Notes: generated from the letters alone by a model not told the origin. Counted from the stretch's first letter, positions 17,390 to 27,465 are shown. The stretch is DNA of 64,000 nucleotides from an uncultured Granulosicoccaceae bacterium (GCA_937957915.1 CALGNZ010000016.1:1-64000); one strand, 5' to 3'. Made by a program: numbers and translations.

Positions 17390-18016
17390 GTGGCTAAGAC
17401 ACCACCACGAGCAGGCAACAGCACTGCCACCGAAAAGCTTGAGAATACGCCCGTTATTGATCGCGCAATCGGCGACACGCTGCGCAGTATACGGGAGACT
17501 CGAGATCTGTCAGCACGACAACTGGCCGCAGAAAGTGGCGTGTCCGCAGCGATGATCAGCCGCATCGAAAGTGCCCAGGTTTCGCCGTCAATTGCCACCA
17601 TGACCGCACTGTGCGATGCGCTGGATGTGCCGGTGGTGAGCCTGTTTCGCGACACCGCTACGGAACGTGCCGACTACACCCTGGTAAAGAAAGGCGCAGG
17701 TTTAAAATCAACCCGAATCGTCGGCGATCATCGCCACGACTTCACCAGCCTGACGCATCACCGACGCCGCGACCTTCACTTTGACGCACACCAGATTACC
17801 CTGACCAGACAACAGACTAACTTCCCTGTTTATATCGGTCATGGCGTGCTGTTTATACACGTTCTTACTGGCAAAGCTATTTACGCCTATGGCAAGGAAA
17901 AACTGCAACTGGCAGCGGGTGACAGCCTGAGCATTGATGCCGAACTTGCGCATGGTTGCGAGCGTGTGTTAACCGAAAAGTTTGTATTTTTAAATGTACA
18001 GGCAGAAAGCCGATGA
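17390..18016 (+). CDS. XRE-family transcriptional regulator with cupin sensor domain
   Basis: A 208-residue protein starting at GTG 17390. A helix-turn-helix of the XRE type spans about residues 24-80 (LRSIRETRDLSARQLAAESG, then SAAMISRIESAQVSPSIATM). A C-terminal cupin half-barrel covers about 120-205, with LTGKAIYAYGKEKLQLAAGD as the second cupin motif. XRE-cupin regulators usually repress or activate neighbouring catabolic genes in response to a small ligand bound in the cupin. It sits 75 bases after the oxygenase gene and 66 bases before the CMD-type gene. It very likely controls this cluster, perhaps through the dyads at 16246-16282. Confidence 0.88.
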   Translation: MAKTPPRAGNSTATEKLENTPVIDRAIGDTLRSIRETRDLSARQLAAESGVSAAMISRIESAQVSPSIATMTALCDALDVPVVSLFRDTATERADYTLVKKGAGLKSTRIVGDHRHDFTSLTHHRRRDLHFDAHQITLTRQQTNFPVYIGHGVLFIHVLTGKAIYAYGKEKLQLAAGDSLSIDAELAHGCERVLTEKFVFLNVQAESR

Positions 18017-18082
18017 GTGAGCACAGATGATTGAAGTAGCCGTGTATTTTTCGTTAAGAAAATTCCCGCACAGGTGGCTGCC

Positions 18083-18673
18083 ATGAGCGCCTGGATTAAC
18101 ATGATCAGCGACGCAGACGCAGACGACGCGTTGCGCGAGGTACTCGATCTGGCCAGAACACCGCACGGCACTGTCGACAATGTTATGCGGGTTCACTCAC
18201 TGCGGCCCAGTACCATGCGAGGTCACGTCACTTTATATCGCGCTGCACTTCATGACGACGCCAACACGCTGCCTACCTGGTTGCAAGAGACCATTGCATC
18301 CTATGTATCAATCCTCAACGATTGTGACTACTCGCTTGCCAACCACTGGGCCAACGCACGGCATCTGATTGCTGATGACGCCAAGGCCGACAATATAGAA
18401 AAAGCGCTGCGCGACGATAAGCCTGAAAATGCATTTGACGGGGCGGAACTGGCACTGATGCGCTACGCGAAAAAACTCACCACCAGCCCGGCAGACCTGT
18501 GCAGGGCAGATGTCACCGAGTTGCAGGATTGCGGTATCGACGATGGAGAGATACTCGAGGCGAACCAGATTATCGGCTATTTCAACTACGTCAACCGACT
18601 GTTGAATGGCCTGGGTGTTACCACCGACGGTGACATTGTCGGTTACTACAAGAAAGATGAGGACAGCGCGTGA
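18083..18673 (+). CDS. Carboxymuconolactone decarboxylase/peroxidase-related (AhpD-like) protein
   Basis: The start is set at ATG 18083, which has AGGTGG five bases upstream (18072-18077); this gives 196 residues. The protein is all-helical and matches the 'uncharacterised peroxidase-related' branch of the AhpD/CMD superfamily: MRVHSLRPSTMRGHVTLYRA, then WLQETIASYVSILNDCDYSLANH, then a C-terminal NQIIGYFNYVNRLLNGLGV. AhpD enzymes use a CxxC...H site. Here it reads CDYSLANH, so the second Cys is Ser and only Cys and His remain. It may therefore not cycle a disulphide in the usual way. The gene overlaps the start of the next one by four bases, so the two are translationally coupled. Confidence 0.8.
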   Translation: MSAWINMISDADADDALREVLDLARTPHGTVDNVMRVHSLRPSTMRGHVTLYRAALHDDANTLPTWLQETIASYVSILNDCDYSLANHWANARHLIADDAKADNIEKALRDDKPENAFDGAELALMRYAKKLTTSPADLCRADVTELQDCGIDDGEILEANQIIGYFNYVNRLLNGLGVTTDGDIVGYYKKDEDSA

Positions 18674-19785
18674 ATAACTCCTCATCCGACGATCAGATTA
18701 CAGGGGTCTCGGGCGGCGCGCTTTCGCTCCTGCGCAATTGTGTTGGTGCCACTGCAGGCGAGCGTTTGTTGATTGTCGAAGAGGCTGACGATGCCGGCTA
18801 CTATGATCCGCTGGCACCGGGGCTGGCTGCCAGCGCAGCAAGAGCCATGGGATTGCACGTCTATGAAACCCAGGCGCCACCGGGTATCAACAGTCCGCAG
18901 GACATGGCTGTGTTTTTAAACTCGCTGCGTGGTTTTGATCATGTGATTTTTTTCGCCCGTATCGGCGATCAGATACGCTTCAGCAGCGTCAATGACCTTC
19001 CTCCTGCGACTATGTGCTACACCCTCGACAGCACCAAACTTGATTCAGATTTCGCCACCGCATGCCACCAGGGTCTGTGCGAAATAAAGGAAGCCATTGA
19101 TACGGCTTTCGCCAGCGCACGAACGGTCAATGTCACCTGCCCGCTTGGCACCGATTACACTGGCAGTTTCACTACAGACCGTGAAAAAACCACCGATGTC
19201 AGCATTAAAAGGTTTCCCATGCTGGTGCCTCGACCCGTACCCGCTCTCGGGTACCAGGGTAAAGTGGTGCTCAGCCGATTTCTGACGGGGACCGGCTCCA
19301 GGTTCTACGAGCCCTACTGCCTGCCGTTGCAGGAAAACGTTATCGCAGTGCTGGAAGATAACGCGATTATTCGCTTTGAAGGCCCAAAGGATGAGGTCAT
19401 GAGCGTCAGACGCCACTATGAGCACGTGGCATCTCTGTACTCACTTGACGCGTTGTTCGTTCACTCGTGGCATGCGGGCATTCATCCGGCCTGCGAGTTC
19501 GATACCGATGCGGCCAGCGATCTGGTGCGGTGGTCAGGAAGCTCCTTCGGCAGCCCGAGAATCCTGCATTTCCATACCTGCGGCGACTACGCACCCGGTG
19601 AAATATCCTGGAATATTCTCGACCCGACCATCACGGTGGACGGGGTTGCGCTTTGGGTAAACGGCACCCTTCATCCCGAACTTCTGCCAGGCGGAGAGTC
19701 TCTGTGCCAGCGTCACCCACAACTTGCCGAGCTGTACCGTCAGCCAAAACGACACATTGGTCTGGACAGTGCAAGAATGAATTGA
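18670..19785 (+). CDS. M29 aminopeptidase/NicX-like metalloenzyme
   Basis: A 371-residue protein whose GTG start (18670) overlaps the TGA of the preceding gene. The architecture resembles the M29 leucyl aminopeptidase fold family that includes 2,5-dihydroxypyridine 5,6-dioxygenase (NicX): an N-terminal Rossmann-like half (CVGATAGERLLIVEEADD), then TCPLGTDYTGSF, and a C-terminal half with possible metal ligands in FVHSWHAGIHP and LHFHTCGDYAPGEISWN. In NicX the iron ligands are two His and an Asp near the C-terminus, and the HFHTCGD stretch could supply them. I cannot assign the ligands with certainty. With the 2OG oxygenase and CMD protein upstream, ring opening or hydrolysis of a hydroxylated aromatic or amide is a reasonable guess. 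Distant similarity only. Confidence 0.6.
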   Translation: MNNSSSDDQITGVSGGALSLLRNCVGATAGERLLIVEEADDAGYYDPLAPGLAASAARAMGLHVYETQAPPGINSPQDMAVFLNSLRGFDHVIFFARIGDQIRFSSVNDLPPATMCYTLDSTKLDSDFATACHQGLCEIKEAIDTAFASARTVNVTCPLGTDYTGSFTTDREKTTDVSIKRFPMLVPRPVPALGYQGKVVLSRFLTGTGSRFYEPYCLPLQENVIAVLEDNAIIRFEGPKDEVMSVRRHYEHVASLYSLDALFVHSWHAGIHPACEFDTDAASDLVRWSGSSFGSPRILHFHTCGDYAPGEISWNILDPTITVDGVALWVNGTLHPELLPGGESLCQRHPQLAELYRQPKRHIGLDSARMN

Positions 19786-20247
19786 CCCGGATTGTCACTG
19801 TGGAAAGGAATTCCATCACCCGAATGAACAAATATGATTAACGCCCTTCTAACCGGGCGTACGGCTGCGCACCCGCAACGCACCGGGTAGCCGATTTTCG
19901 TCCCATGATCGAGCTTTCATCGGTAACAGATGGATAAACGGCGCTGCCTGTTTGGGTTATAATTGCCGGTTCAGGATGACCGAATCAGGCAAAAAAGCGA
20001 CGCAACCGGACTTCCCGACCGCATTTGCCGTATTCCCGAGAATCACAAGGCTGGCCCGTTGTCTTGCCAGTCAGCTCTGACCTCTGCATCCGGCCATCTG
20101 TATCCGCGGCTGGCCCGCGGTAGTATCGACAATGCTGTACCGACAAGGCAACACCAACTGGGCACCCGCTGGTTACTGAACTCAGCGCACCACGGGCACT
20201 CATACCATCTTGCTCTGATCACAGAGCTCCGACAACAGGCTTAATAC
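19786..20247. other. Intergenic region before icd
   Basis: About 460 bases. A small inverted repeat ACGCCC-N8-GGGCGT (19841-19860) follows the NicX-like gene and could mark its transcript end. A perfect TATAAT at 19958-19963 is a candidate -10 box for icd, about 285 bases upstream of its start, but I see no good -35. The short frames here do not look like proteins. Confidence 0.35.
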
Positions 20248-22491
20248 GTGGTTAACAACACATCTGACAGCGCCAGCATTATCTACACATGGACGGATGA
20301 AGCACCCGCACTGGCAACCCTCTCGCTTTTACCTATCGTGCAGGCTTTCCTGAAAACCGCAGATGTGGGTATTGATACTGCCGATATCTCATTATCAGGG
20401 CGCATACTGGCTGTTTTCGCAGATCAACTGTCTGACGATGATCCACTCGCAACCGATCATCTGGCAGCGCTCGGAAAACTCGCGACCACCCCACAAGCCA
20501 ATATTATCAAGCTACCCAACATCAGCGCGTCAGTGCCACAACTCAAGAGCGCCATCAGCGAATTACAGGCACGTGGCTATAACATCCCCGATCACCCGGA
20601 CGATCCTCAGACAGAAGAAGAAAAAGCCATTCGGGCACGTTATGACAGCGTTAAAGGCAGTGCGGTAAATCCGGTGCTGCGAGAGGGAAATTCAGATCGC
20701 AGAGCGCCATCGGCGGTTAAAAACTACGCGCGAAAAAACCCGCATTCGATGGGTGCCTGGTCAGCGGATTCCCAGACTCATGTGAGCACCATGAGCGCTG
20801 GTGATTTTCGATCAAACGAACAATCTGCAACGATGCCTAAAGCAGATACGCTGAAAGCTATTCATATCGATGACAACGGTGTAGAGACCGTGCTGGCAGC
20901 ATCAATCAAGGTCGAGGAAGGCGAGGTAGTCGATGCAACCTGTCTTAATGTGAAGGCCCTGCTGCAGTTTCTCGAGACAGAGATTGAAGCGACGAAAGCA
21001 TCCGACATTTTGTTTTCACTGCACTTGAAAGCAACTATGATGAAAGTATCTGACCCGATGATTTTTGGCCATGCGGTACGAGTATTCTTCAAAGATGTTT
21101 TTGCCAAACATCAGCAGGTGTTTGATGACATTGGCGTTAACGTTAACAACGGCTTTGGCAACCTGCTCGGCAAGCTTGACAGTCTGCCAGATGACAAACG
21201 CGCTGAAATTGAAGCGGATATCGAAGCGGCCTATGACAGCCGCCCGGATGTAGCCATGGTCAATTCAGATAACGGTATCACCAACCTGCATGTACCCAGT
21301 GATGTCATTATCGATGCATCCATGCCAGCGATGATCCGCAGCTCCGGGAAAATGTGGAACAAGGAAGGGCACCAGCAGGATACCAAGGCCGTTATCCCCG
21401 ATAGCAGCTATGCCTCGCTGTACCAGGAAACCATCGACTATCACAAAAAGCACGGTGCATTTGATCCAACCACAATGGGCACCTGCCCGAACGTTGGATT
21501 GATGGCGAAAAAAGCCGAGGAATACGGTTCGCATGACAAGACTTTTTCCTGTCCTTCGAAAGGCATCGTTAAGGTAGTTAACAGCAATGGCGACCCGCTG
21601 TTTGAACACGCTGTTGATGCCGGTGATATCTGGAGAAGCTGTCTGGTAAAAGACGCACCGGTACAGGACTGGGTAAAACTCGCCGTGACCAGAGCCAGAG
21701 CCACCGGCTGGCCCACAGTATTCTGGCTCGACAAGGATCGCGCGCACGATGCACAGTTAATCAAGAAGGTAAACCAATACCTTAAGGATCACGATACCGA
21801 CGGACTTGACATTAAGATTCTCGCCACGGCAGAAGCCACCAGATACACTCTGGAACGCATGGGCAAAGGCGAAAATACAGTCTCCGTCACTGGTAACGTC
21901 CTGAGAGATTATTTAACCGATCTATTCCCGATTCTGGAACTGGGTACCAGTGCCAAGATGTTATCCATTGTGCCGCTAATGAATGGTGGCGGTTTGTTTG
22001 AAACCGGAGCCGGTGGTTCAGCGCCAAAACACGTACAGCAATTCGTCAGCGAAAACCACCTGCGTTGGGATTCACTGGGAGAATTTCTGGCGCTGGCTGT
22101 GTCACTGGAGCATCTGTCAGATTCAACCGGCAACAACAAAGCAGCGATCCTCGGCAACGCACTCGACAAAGCCACCGAGAGCCTGCTCAACAACGGTAAA
22201 TCACCATCACGCAAAGTTGGTGAAATAGATACCCGCGGCAGTCACTTTTATCTGGCACTGTATTGGGCGCAGGAGATGGCTGCACAAAACGAAGACACAG
22301 AGCTTGCCCGCTTGTTCGCCCCGCTTGCGAAAAGCCTGACTGATAACGAGAGTCAGATATTTGCAGAGCTGACCGACGTACAGGGTGCAGCAGTCGATGT
22401 TGGAGGCTACTACTTCCCGGACTTGTCAAAAGGGTCGGTTGCAATGCGCCCCAGTAAAACGCTGAACGATCTTATCGACAACTTTGGCTAA
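20248..22491 (+). CDS. icd: Isocitrate dehydrogenase (NADP+), monomeric type
   Basis: A 747-residue protein, the normal length of the monomeric IDH family. This family is unrelated in length to the dimeric 45-kDa enzyme and decarboxylates isocitrate to 2-oxoglutarate in the TCA cycle with NADP. Recognisable blocks include [14 protein letters not shown], the substrate-binding [15 protein letters not shown] (residues 132-146), [30 protein letters not shown], and [15 protein letters not shown] near residue 590. The [16 protein letters not shown] segment is also typical. It starts at GTG 20248. The gene is alone on its strand between unrelated neighbours. Confidence 0.97.
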   Translation: MVNNTSDSASIIYTWTDEAPALATLSLLPIVQAFLKTADVGIDTADISLSGRILAVFADQLSDDDPLATDHLAALGKLATTPQANIIKLPNISASVPQLKSAISELQARGYNIPDHPDDPQTEEEKAIRARYDSVKGSAVNPVLREGNSDRRAPSAVKNYARKNPHSMGAWSADSQTHVSTMSAGDFRSNEQSATMPKADTLKAIHIDDNGVETVLAASIKVEEGEVVDATCLNVKALLQFLETEIEATKASDILFSLHLKATMMKVSDPMIFGHAVRVFFKDVFAKHQQVFDDIGVNVNNGFGNLLGKLDSLPDDKRAEIEADIEAAYDSRPDVAMVNSDNGITNLHVPSDVIIDASMPAMIRSSGKMWNKEGHQQDTKAVIPDSSYASLYQETIDYHKKHGAFDPTTMGTCPNVGLMAKKAEEYGSHDKTFSCPSKGIVKVVNSNGDPLFEHAVDAGDIWRSCLVKDAPVQDWVKLAVTRARATGWPTVFWLDKDRAHDAQLIKKVNQYLKDHDTDGLDIKILATAEATRYTLERMGKGENTVSVTGNVLRDYLTDLFPILELGTSAKMLSIVPLMNGGGLFETGAGGSAPKHVQQFVSENHLRWDSLGEFLALAVSLEHLSDSTGNNKAAILGNALDKATESLLNNGKSPSRKVGEIDTRGSHFYLALYWAQEMAAQNEDTELARLFAPLAKSLTDNESQIFAELTDVQGAAVDVGGYYFPDLSKGSVAMRPSKTLNDLIDNFG

Positions 22492-22755
22492 CGCATGCGG
22501 CTGCTACATTGTTAACGCGCCTGCTCTCTGATCCAGGCTCTCTGATCCATGCTCCAGGATTTCTAAAACGACCGCTTTGGTGTACGGCCCTGGTAATATG
22601 CATCCCGATCTTTGGCGCTGATTTCTGCGCACAACGCTGGTTCAAATTGAACCAGCGTGATTACGAAGATCATCTGCCTGACCCTGTTGGGTGGAAATAG
22701 GAATCACAAGCTTCGACTCCCATCCGGCTGCAATATCAGCCAGGCCATTCGGCTA

Positions 22756-22791
22756 AAAATTGCAGGTCGGCTTAAAATTGCAGGCCGGCTT
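22756..22791 (+). repeat. 18-bp tandem duplication after icd
   Basis: Two adjacent 18-bp units (22756-22773 and 22774-22791) differ at one base. They lie in the 318-base gap between the convergent icd and psdS genes. I see no clear terminator there. A 63-codon frame at 22509-22700 has one hydrophobic stretch but no recognised features. Confidence 0.6.
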
Positions 22792-22809
22792 GAATGACAC
22801 AATCCAAGC

Positions 22810-24912
22810 TTATCTGGCCAGAGGGAACACGATCGTAATTCTCACTGCCTGCCGCTGCGACAGGTTTCGAGCCGAGACTGTTGCATGATGAAAGTCTGCT
22901 ATTAACTTGACGATGTACAGACCCAGCCCCATGTGTGGTTGATCATCTCTTACCTGTCTTTCCGATACCATTGGCTGAAAAAGCTCTTCACGCAAATTGT
23001 CAGGTAAGAGTGTCCCCGTGTTCTCGACCATCACAGACACCAACGTCGATTGACGTCTGAGTCGTAAGACAATAGTACTGCCCTCAGCACTAAAATCGAC
23101 GGCGTTAGATAACAACTTGTCAAACATCTGGTGCAGCAATTCTACCGAGGCCTCCACCGGGCAAGCTCCATCGTCTACAGAGTCAATAGCTATCTCGCGA
23201 TCCGGGTAAACTCCCTGATACACTTCCTGTGCTGCAAACAACCACTGCCTGATATCTACAACCGTTGTATCCGCCCGCAATATTGTCTGTTCAAGGCTGC
23301 TCGCTTCAGACAGGCTTCTTATCAGCTTTTGCAGTCTCGATGCTCCCTGCCCTGCGCGTTCCAGTGAAGCCTGCGCAGATTCGTCCAGCGTGGTTTTATC
23401 GATACCCTCAAGCGATGTAGCAACCACGCTAAGCGGTGTGCGCAACTCATGTGACAAACGCGATCCCAGTGACTGCAGGTAATTGGTGTAGTTACCAAGC
23501 CGTGTAACGATATTGTCAAAGCTTCGCGATACATCTCCAATTTCATCTGCAGCATTTGAACGCTTAAAGCGTTTTTTTATTTGACCGTCGGTCGACACCG
23601 TCGATTCTATCTGGTCACGCAACCGCCTGACTCTGAAAGATAACAGCGATGCAAATAAGGCAAAGCAGGTTGCAACAAGTATGACGGCCAGGCCAAATAT
23701 CTTTACCAGATTTAGAATTGCCGCCTCTGTAATTGCCGAGGCTGATGCTCTCGGCCTTTGCAACAATACATATCCATGCAGATCGTTGTCGCTCTCGATT
23801 CTCGCCAGCGCAGTAAAATAGATGCGCTGGTATTTGTCCTGCAGAAATTGTACACCGTCGGCCAGATCGTTAAACACTTCAAACTCGCTATGCCCGAGTT
23901 TGCCACCTCCTATCTCAGGCAATGTTCCGGCAGACAGATTCTTCGACAACGACCAGGCAATAAATCGATACATTACTGCATCAAATATACTGGCGTCGGC
24001 AGGATCAAACTTGCGTATCACCGCGTCCGGCATTCGACTATCACTGTCGCCACGAAGCCAGCCTTGCGAATCAAACACCCGAATGCGATCTCCTGGTTCA
24101 GTCAGTGATGTCAGTATCGAGTTCACCTGTGTGTCTATGGTTTTGAGCTGCCCAATGTCATCCTCCTCGCCGGGGTTGAACATACCGCTCCACTGCTCCG
24201 GCCCGTTGAATTGATCAATGTCTACTACAGTTAATCCAAACTGGCCATCAGCCGGCAAGGGCATTCTTAACTCTACAGCATACCCTTCTGCCGTCTCAGC
24301 CAGGACTGCCCTGTAGTTGGAGTCCGTCAGTATTGGTCTTTCTCCTTCGTCTTCGTCACCGTAAAAGCGACCGACAACTTCTCCAGGTGCGCTCCAGCGA
24401 AACGTAATACGCCTTATTTTTCCACTGGTATCCGGTATCCGAATAATAACGCTGTCGCCCGTAGCAATTTTTTGCAACCGTGGCTGATGGTAGACAAGCG
24501 CATCGTCGTTGACACGTATAAACAGGTACAAGCGGCCGTAGCGAGTCGCGGCGTGGGTGACAAAGGAATTTGCGTTTTCAAGATCTTGTTGATCGACGGC
24601 AATTTTGTTGTGGGCATACTTGAATTCACGCGACTGATACTCAAAGGCAGACCAGTCATGTGCGTAACCATCGAGTAAAATGCCATTGGTTAGCAGGCCG
24701 GCAAACAGCGTTTTGGATTCTGGCCTCGCGCGTCTGTCGCTCCACTTCAAATCGGCAGCAAGCGCATTGGCTGCAGCTGTTGATCGCGATTGAGTTTCGC
24801 GCTCCTGGCTCTGGCGCAGATTGCGATCAAGCTCGCCGACGAACAAGAACACCGCGGCCGGCAAAATCAGCAGCGAAAGACATACCAGTAGTAGTTGTTG
24901 ACGCAGGTTCAT
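22810..24912 (-). CDS. psdS: Sensor histidine kinase of the proteobacterial dedicated sortase system
   Basis: A 700-residue sensor matching in length and layout the kinase that accompanies the marine proteobacterial sortase/LPXTG-target system. TM1 lies at residues 6-26 (LLLVCLSLLILPAAVFLFVG). The large extracytoplasmic part (about 30-400) contains a carbohydrate-binding/DOMON-like beta domain near 75-230 (GYAHDWSAFEYQSREFKYA; RLYLFIRVNDDALVYHQP). TM2 lies near 400-425, then HAMP, the phosphoacceptor SHELRTPLSVV (His about 487), an N-box (DKLLSNAVDFS) and a G-box (MGLGLYIVK). It should phosphorylate PsdR. Unusually, an aminotransferase gene separates it from psdR. No sortase or target gene is in the window. 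Confidence 0.85.
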   Translation of the reverse strand: MNLRQQLLLVCLSLLILPAAVFLFVGELDRNLRQSQERETQSRSTAAANALAADLKWSDRRARPESKTLFAGLLTNGILLDGYAHDWSAFEYQSREFKYAHNKIAVDQQDLENANSFVTHAATRYGRLYLFIRVNDDALVYHQPRLQKIATGDSVIIRIPDTSGKIRRITFRWSAPGEVVGRFYGDEDEGERPILTDSNYRAVLAETAEGYAVELRMPLPADGQFGLTVVDIDQFNGPEQWSGMFNPGEEDDIGQLKTIDTQVNSILTSLTEPGDRIRVFDSQGWLRGDSDSRMPDAVIRKFDPADASIFDAVMYRFIAWSLSKNLSAGTLPEIGGGKLGHSEFEVFNDLADGVQFLQDKYQRIYFTALARIESDNDLHGYVLLQRPRASASAITEAAILNLVKIFGLAVILVATCFALFASLLSFRVRRLRDQIESTVSTDGQIKKRFKRSNAADEIGDVSRSFDNIVTRLGNYTNYLQSLGSRLSHELRTPLSVVATSLEGIDKTTLDESAQASLERAGQGASRLQKLIRSLSEASSLEQTILRADTTVVDIRQWLFAAQEVYQGVYPDREIAIDSVDDGACPVEASVELLHQMFDKLLSNAVDFSAEGSTIVLRLRRQSTLVSVMVENTGTLLPDNLREELFQPMVSERQVRDDQPHMGLGLYIVKLIADFHHATVSARNLSQRQAVRITIVFPLAR

Positions 24913-25026
24913 AGCACCTGCCTATCCGGACGTGCTCTGCACAATGAATGGCATCGGCACCAGTTTACCAACCGATGCCAGTCTGAATTGACTGGCACTC
25001 TTAACCATGAACAACGGGACAGAGAT

Positions 25027-26400
25027 CTAGCTTACAACTGACATCGAGGTTATCTCACTGAGCCCGGCATCAAGCGCCGTGAGGATTTGATCGGTATCCT
25101 CTTCTGTCAGAACCAGCGCCGGAGACAGGATGACGTTTGGACCAGAGGCCCGAATCATCACACCTTCGCGGTAGGTTGCATCGAGCAAGTCGAGACCAAC
25201 CTGCTTGTCAGCCGGCGTTTTGTTTTCCAGATCGGATACCAGCTCTATCGCACACATGAGTCCATGCCCTCCCCTGACATCGCCTATCAGCCGATGCTTT
25301 TGCTTGAGCTCCAGTAACCCTTTATACAGTTGCTGGCCACGGGCTGCGGCATTTTTCTGTACCTGCAAACGCTGCGTTTCCTCCAGGCAAGCCAGTGCCG
25401 CGGCAGCTCCCACCGGATGACCTGAATAGGTGTAGCCATGGCCGATAGATGCAGCGCCGGATTTATCGGTTTCAAATACCTCTGCCACAGCGCCGGACAT
25501 CATTACCGCACCAAACGGAAAATACCCGTTGGTTATGGCTTTGGCGGTAGCCATCATGTCGGGTTTGACGCCCCAGTGCCTGCTGCCACTCCAGTCACCG
25601 GTGCGTCCAAACGCGGTAATTACTTCATCTGCAATTAGCAAAATACCGTGACGCGTGCATATCTCTCGCACGCCAGGCATAAAACTGTGATGCGGTGGGA
25701 TGACACCACCCGCCCCCAGAACTGGCTCCATGATAAACGCCGCTATGGTCGATGCACCTTGCATTTGTATTTCGCTCTCAAGCGATTGCAGACACAGTTG
25801 CGCCAGCTTTTCCGGATCGCTTTCATTGAACGGATTGCGATAGGTATACGGTGCGGGTATGTGATAACACCCGGACAGTAAGGGCTCGTACTGGGTGCGG
25901 AAATTAGCATTACCATTTACCGATGCACCGCCGAAGTGCGTACCGTGATACCCCTTTTGCAAGCCGATAAATTTCGTTCGTCCCGATTCTCCACGAACCT
26001 TGTGATACTGCCGTGTAAGGCGCAGCGCGGTTTCAACACTGTCAGAACCACCAGAGGTAAAAAACGCACGCTCAAGACCATCGTCTGCAAAAAACTCTCT
26101 AAGCTGATAGCTCAACTCAATAACGGCGTCGTTTGTGGTACCGCGAAAGGTCGAGTAATACGGCATGCGATCAAGCTGTTGTGCGATTGCCGCCTTTATG
26201 GGTTCGCAGGAAAAACCCAGGTTCACATTCCAAAGCCCACCAACTGCATCTACAGTCTCATGTCCGTCTATGTCTACCAGACGCACACCATGTGCACCAG
26301 TGATGATCGTAGGTTGATTGTTGAGACTCTCAGCCGGGTGCGCCATTGGATGCCAGAAATGTTTGGCGTTATTTTCTTTTAAAAAGTTACTGTTTTTCAT
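25027..26400 (-). CDS. Class III PLP aminotransferase (omega-amino acid:pyruvate type)
   Basis: The start is taken as ATG 26400 (457 residues). A longer frame from 26472 adds 24 residues unlike the family. The sequence begins with HFWHPMAHPAE and continues with the PLP phosphate site FFTSGGSDSVETALRL, then GYHGTHFGGASVNGN, the DEVITAFGRTG strand, and the Schiff-base lysine in MATAKAITNGYFPFGAV (about Lys287). These are typical of transaminases acting on omega-amino acids, putrescine or taurine with pyruvate. The gene is on the same strand between psdR (147 bases upstream) and psdS (114 bases downstream), so it interrupts what is normally an adjacent regulator pair. The exact substrate cannot be read. 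Confidence 0.88.
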   Translation of the reverse strand: MKNSNFLKENNAKHFWHPMAHPAESLNNQPTIITGAHGVRLVDIDGHETVDAVGGLWNVNLGFSCEPIKAAIAQQLDRMPYYSTFRGTTNDAVIELSYQLREFFADDGLERAFFTSGGSDSVETALRLTRQYHKVRGESGRTKFIGLQKGYHGTHFGGASVNGNANFRTQYEPLLSGCYHIPAPYTYRNPFNESDPEKLAQLCLQSLESEIQMQGASTIAAFIMEPVLGAGGVIPPHHSFMPGVREICTRHGILLIADEVITAFGRTGDWSGSRHWGVKPDMMATAKAITNGYFPFGAVMMSGAVAEVFETDKSGAASIGHGYTYSGHPVGAAAALACLEETQRLQVQKNAAARGQQLYKGLLELKQKHRLIGDVRGGHGLMCAIELVSDLENKTPADKQVGLDLLDATYREGVMIRASGPNVILSPALVLTEEDTDQILTALDAGLSEITSMSVVS

Positions 26401-26547
26401 GGGTGTTCTGAACCTGGTGTAAACCTTTGTGAGAGCAGTGGAGCGGCTGCCATTTTGGTGTAACGGTACCATGCTTTGCGAGGTATCAATTTTTCTTCAG
26501 CGGAGTTGGTCAACCCTGATTGACCAACACCGGGCGCCATCGGATGC

Positions 26548-27237
26548 CTAAGTCTGCCATCGGTACCCCATCCCATAGGCGGTTTCTATGCAGTCGAATG
26601 CCTCATCCATCAGTACAAATTTTTTGCGAATTCGCTTGATGTGCGACGTGATGGTTGCATCGTCGAGCACAACATTCGCCGCTTCCATCAGCTGCTGTCT
26701 GGACTTAACGTGCCCCGGATGCCGCGCCAGTGCATGGACCATCCAAAGCTCAGTCACTGATAGTGCAACGGGCTGATCTTTCCAGCTTGCTGTCATGCGC
26801 TTGAGATCGATAATCAAATCGCCACTTTCGATGGTATCTTCGGGCAGATCAGGCTGGGTAAGTGCATCGACCCGTCTAAACAGGGCCACAACGCGTGCCA
26901 CCAGATGCGCAAGACTGATGTCTTTCGTCAAATAGTCATCAGCCCCAAGCCGCAGACCGGAAATGGTATCGAGTTCCGAGTCCCGGGCAGTTAAAAATAC
27001 AATTGGAAGCTGTGGCGCCATGCTGCGCAGCTCTCTACAAAGCTCAAATCCACCTTCAATTTCGTCCCCGAGGCCCACATCAATGATAGCGAGTTGCGGA
27101 AGTCGCTCGCTAAAAGCAGCAATTGCAGTTGCTCGCGTGTCATGGACAGTCACACTGTAACCGGCGCGTTCCAGCGCCTGGCGATAGTTTTCCTGCAACG
27201 CCGGTTCATCCTCGACGATAGCAACACTCTTTTTCAA
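26548..27237 (-). CDS. psdR: Response regulator of the proteobacterial dedicated sortase system
   Basis: A 229-residue OmpR-type regulator. The receiver domain has the acidic pocket VEDE (residues 8-11), phosphoacceptor Asp53 (LAIIDVGLGDEIEGGFELCR), FLTARDS and the conserved lysine in LTKDIS. The C-terminal winged helix shows LSVTELWMVHALARHPGHVK, DDATITSHIKRIRKKF and CIETAYGMGYRW, which I recognise as the signature of the PsdR family of the marine sortase system. It starts at TTG 27237, preceded by AGGGG about six bases upstream. Transcription runs psdR, aminotransferase, psdS. It presumably controls surface-protein genes, but the target promoters are not evident here. Confidence 0.88.
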   Translation of the reverse strand: MKKSVAIVEDEPALQENYRQALERAGYSVTVHDTRATAIAAFSERLPQLAIIDVGLGDEIEGGFELCRELRSMAPQLPIVFLTARDSELDTISGLRLGADDYLTKDISLAHLVARVVALFRRVDALTQPDLPEDTIESGDLIIDLKRMTASWKDQPVALSVTELWMVHALARHPGHVKSRQQLMEAANVVLDDATITSHIKRIRKKFVLMDEAFDCIETAYGMGYRWQT

Positions 27238-27465
27238 ATGGCGCCCCTACTCACAGTGTTCTCCCATCCTACGCTCCAAATTGACATTGGCAACACCTGG
27301 CTATGGTGGCGGCGCCAGAACTGGCAGATCTGACGGCACCGTCGATTGTGACCGACGTACACTTGCTAACACCGGAAATCTGCCGATATCGCTAAAATCA
27401 AGACGCTTGTAATTACACGCTACCGCAGGATCGGGCGCATATTCCTGATAGTCTGTCGTCCGCGC

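Noticed and set aside
22509-22700. 63-codon plus-strand frame after icd with one hydrophobic stretch
   Set aside because: TTG start without a clear ribosome binding site, repetitive DNA at its start and no family resemblance.
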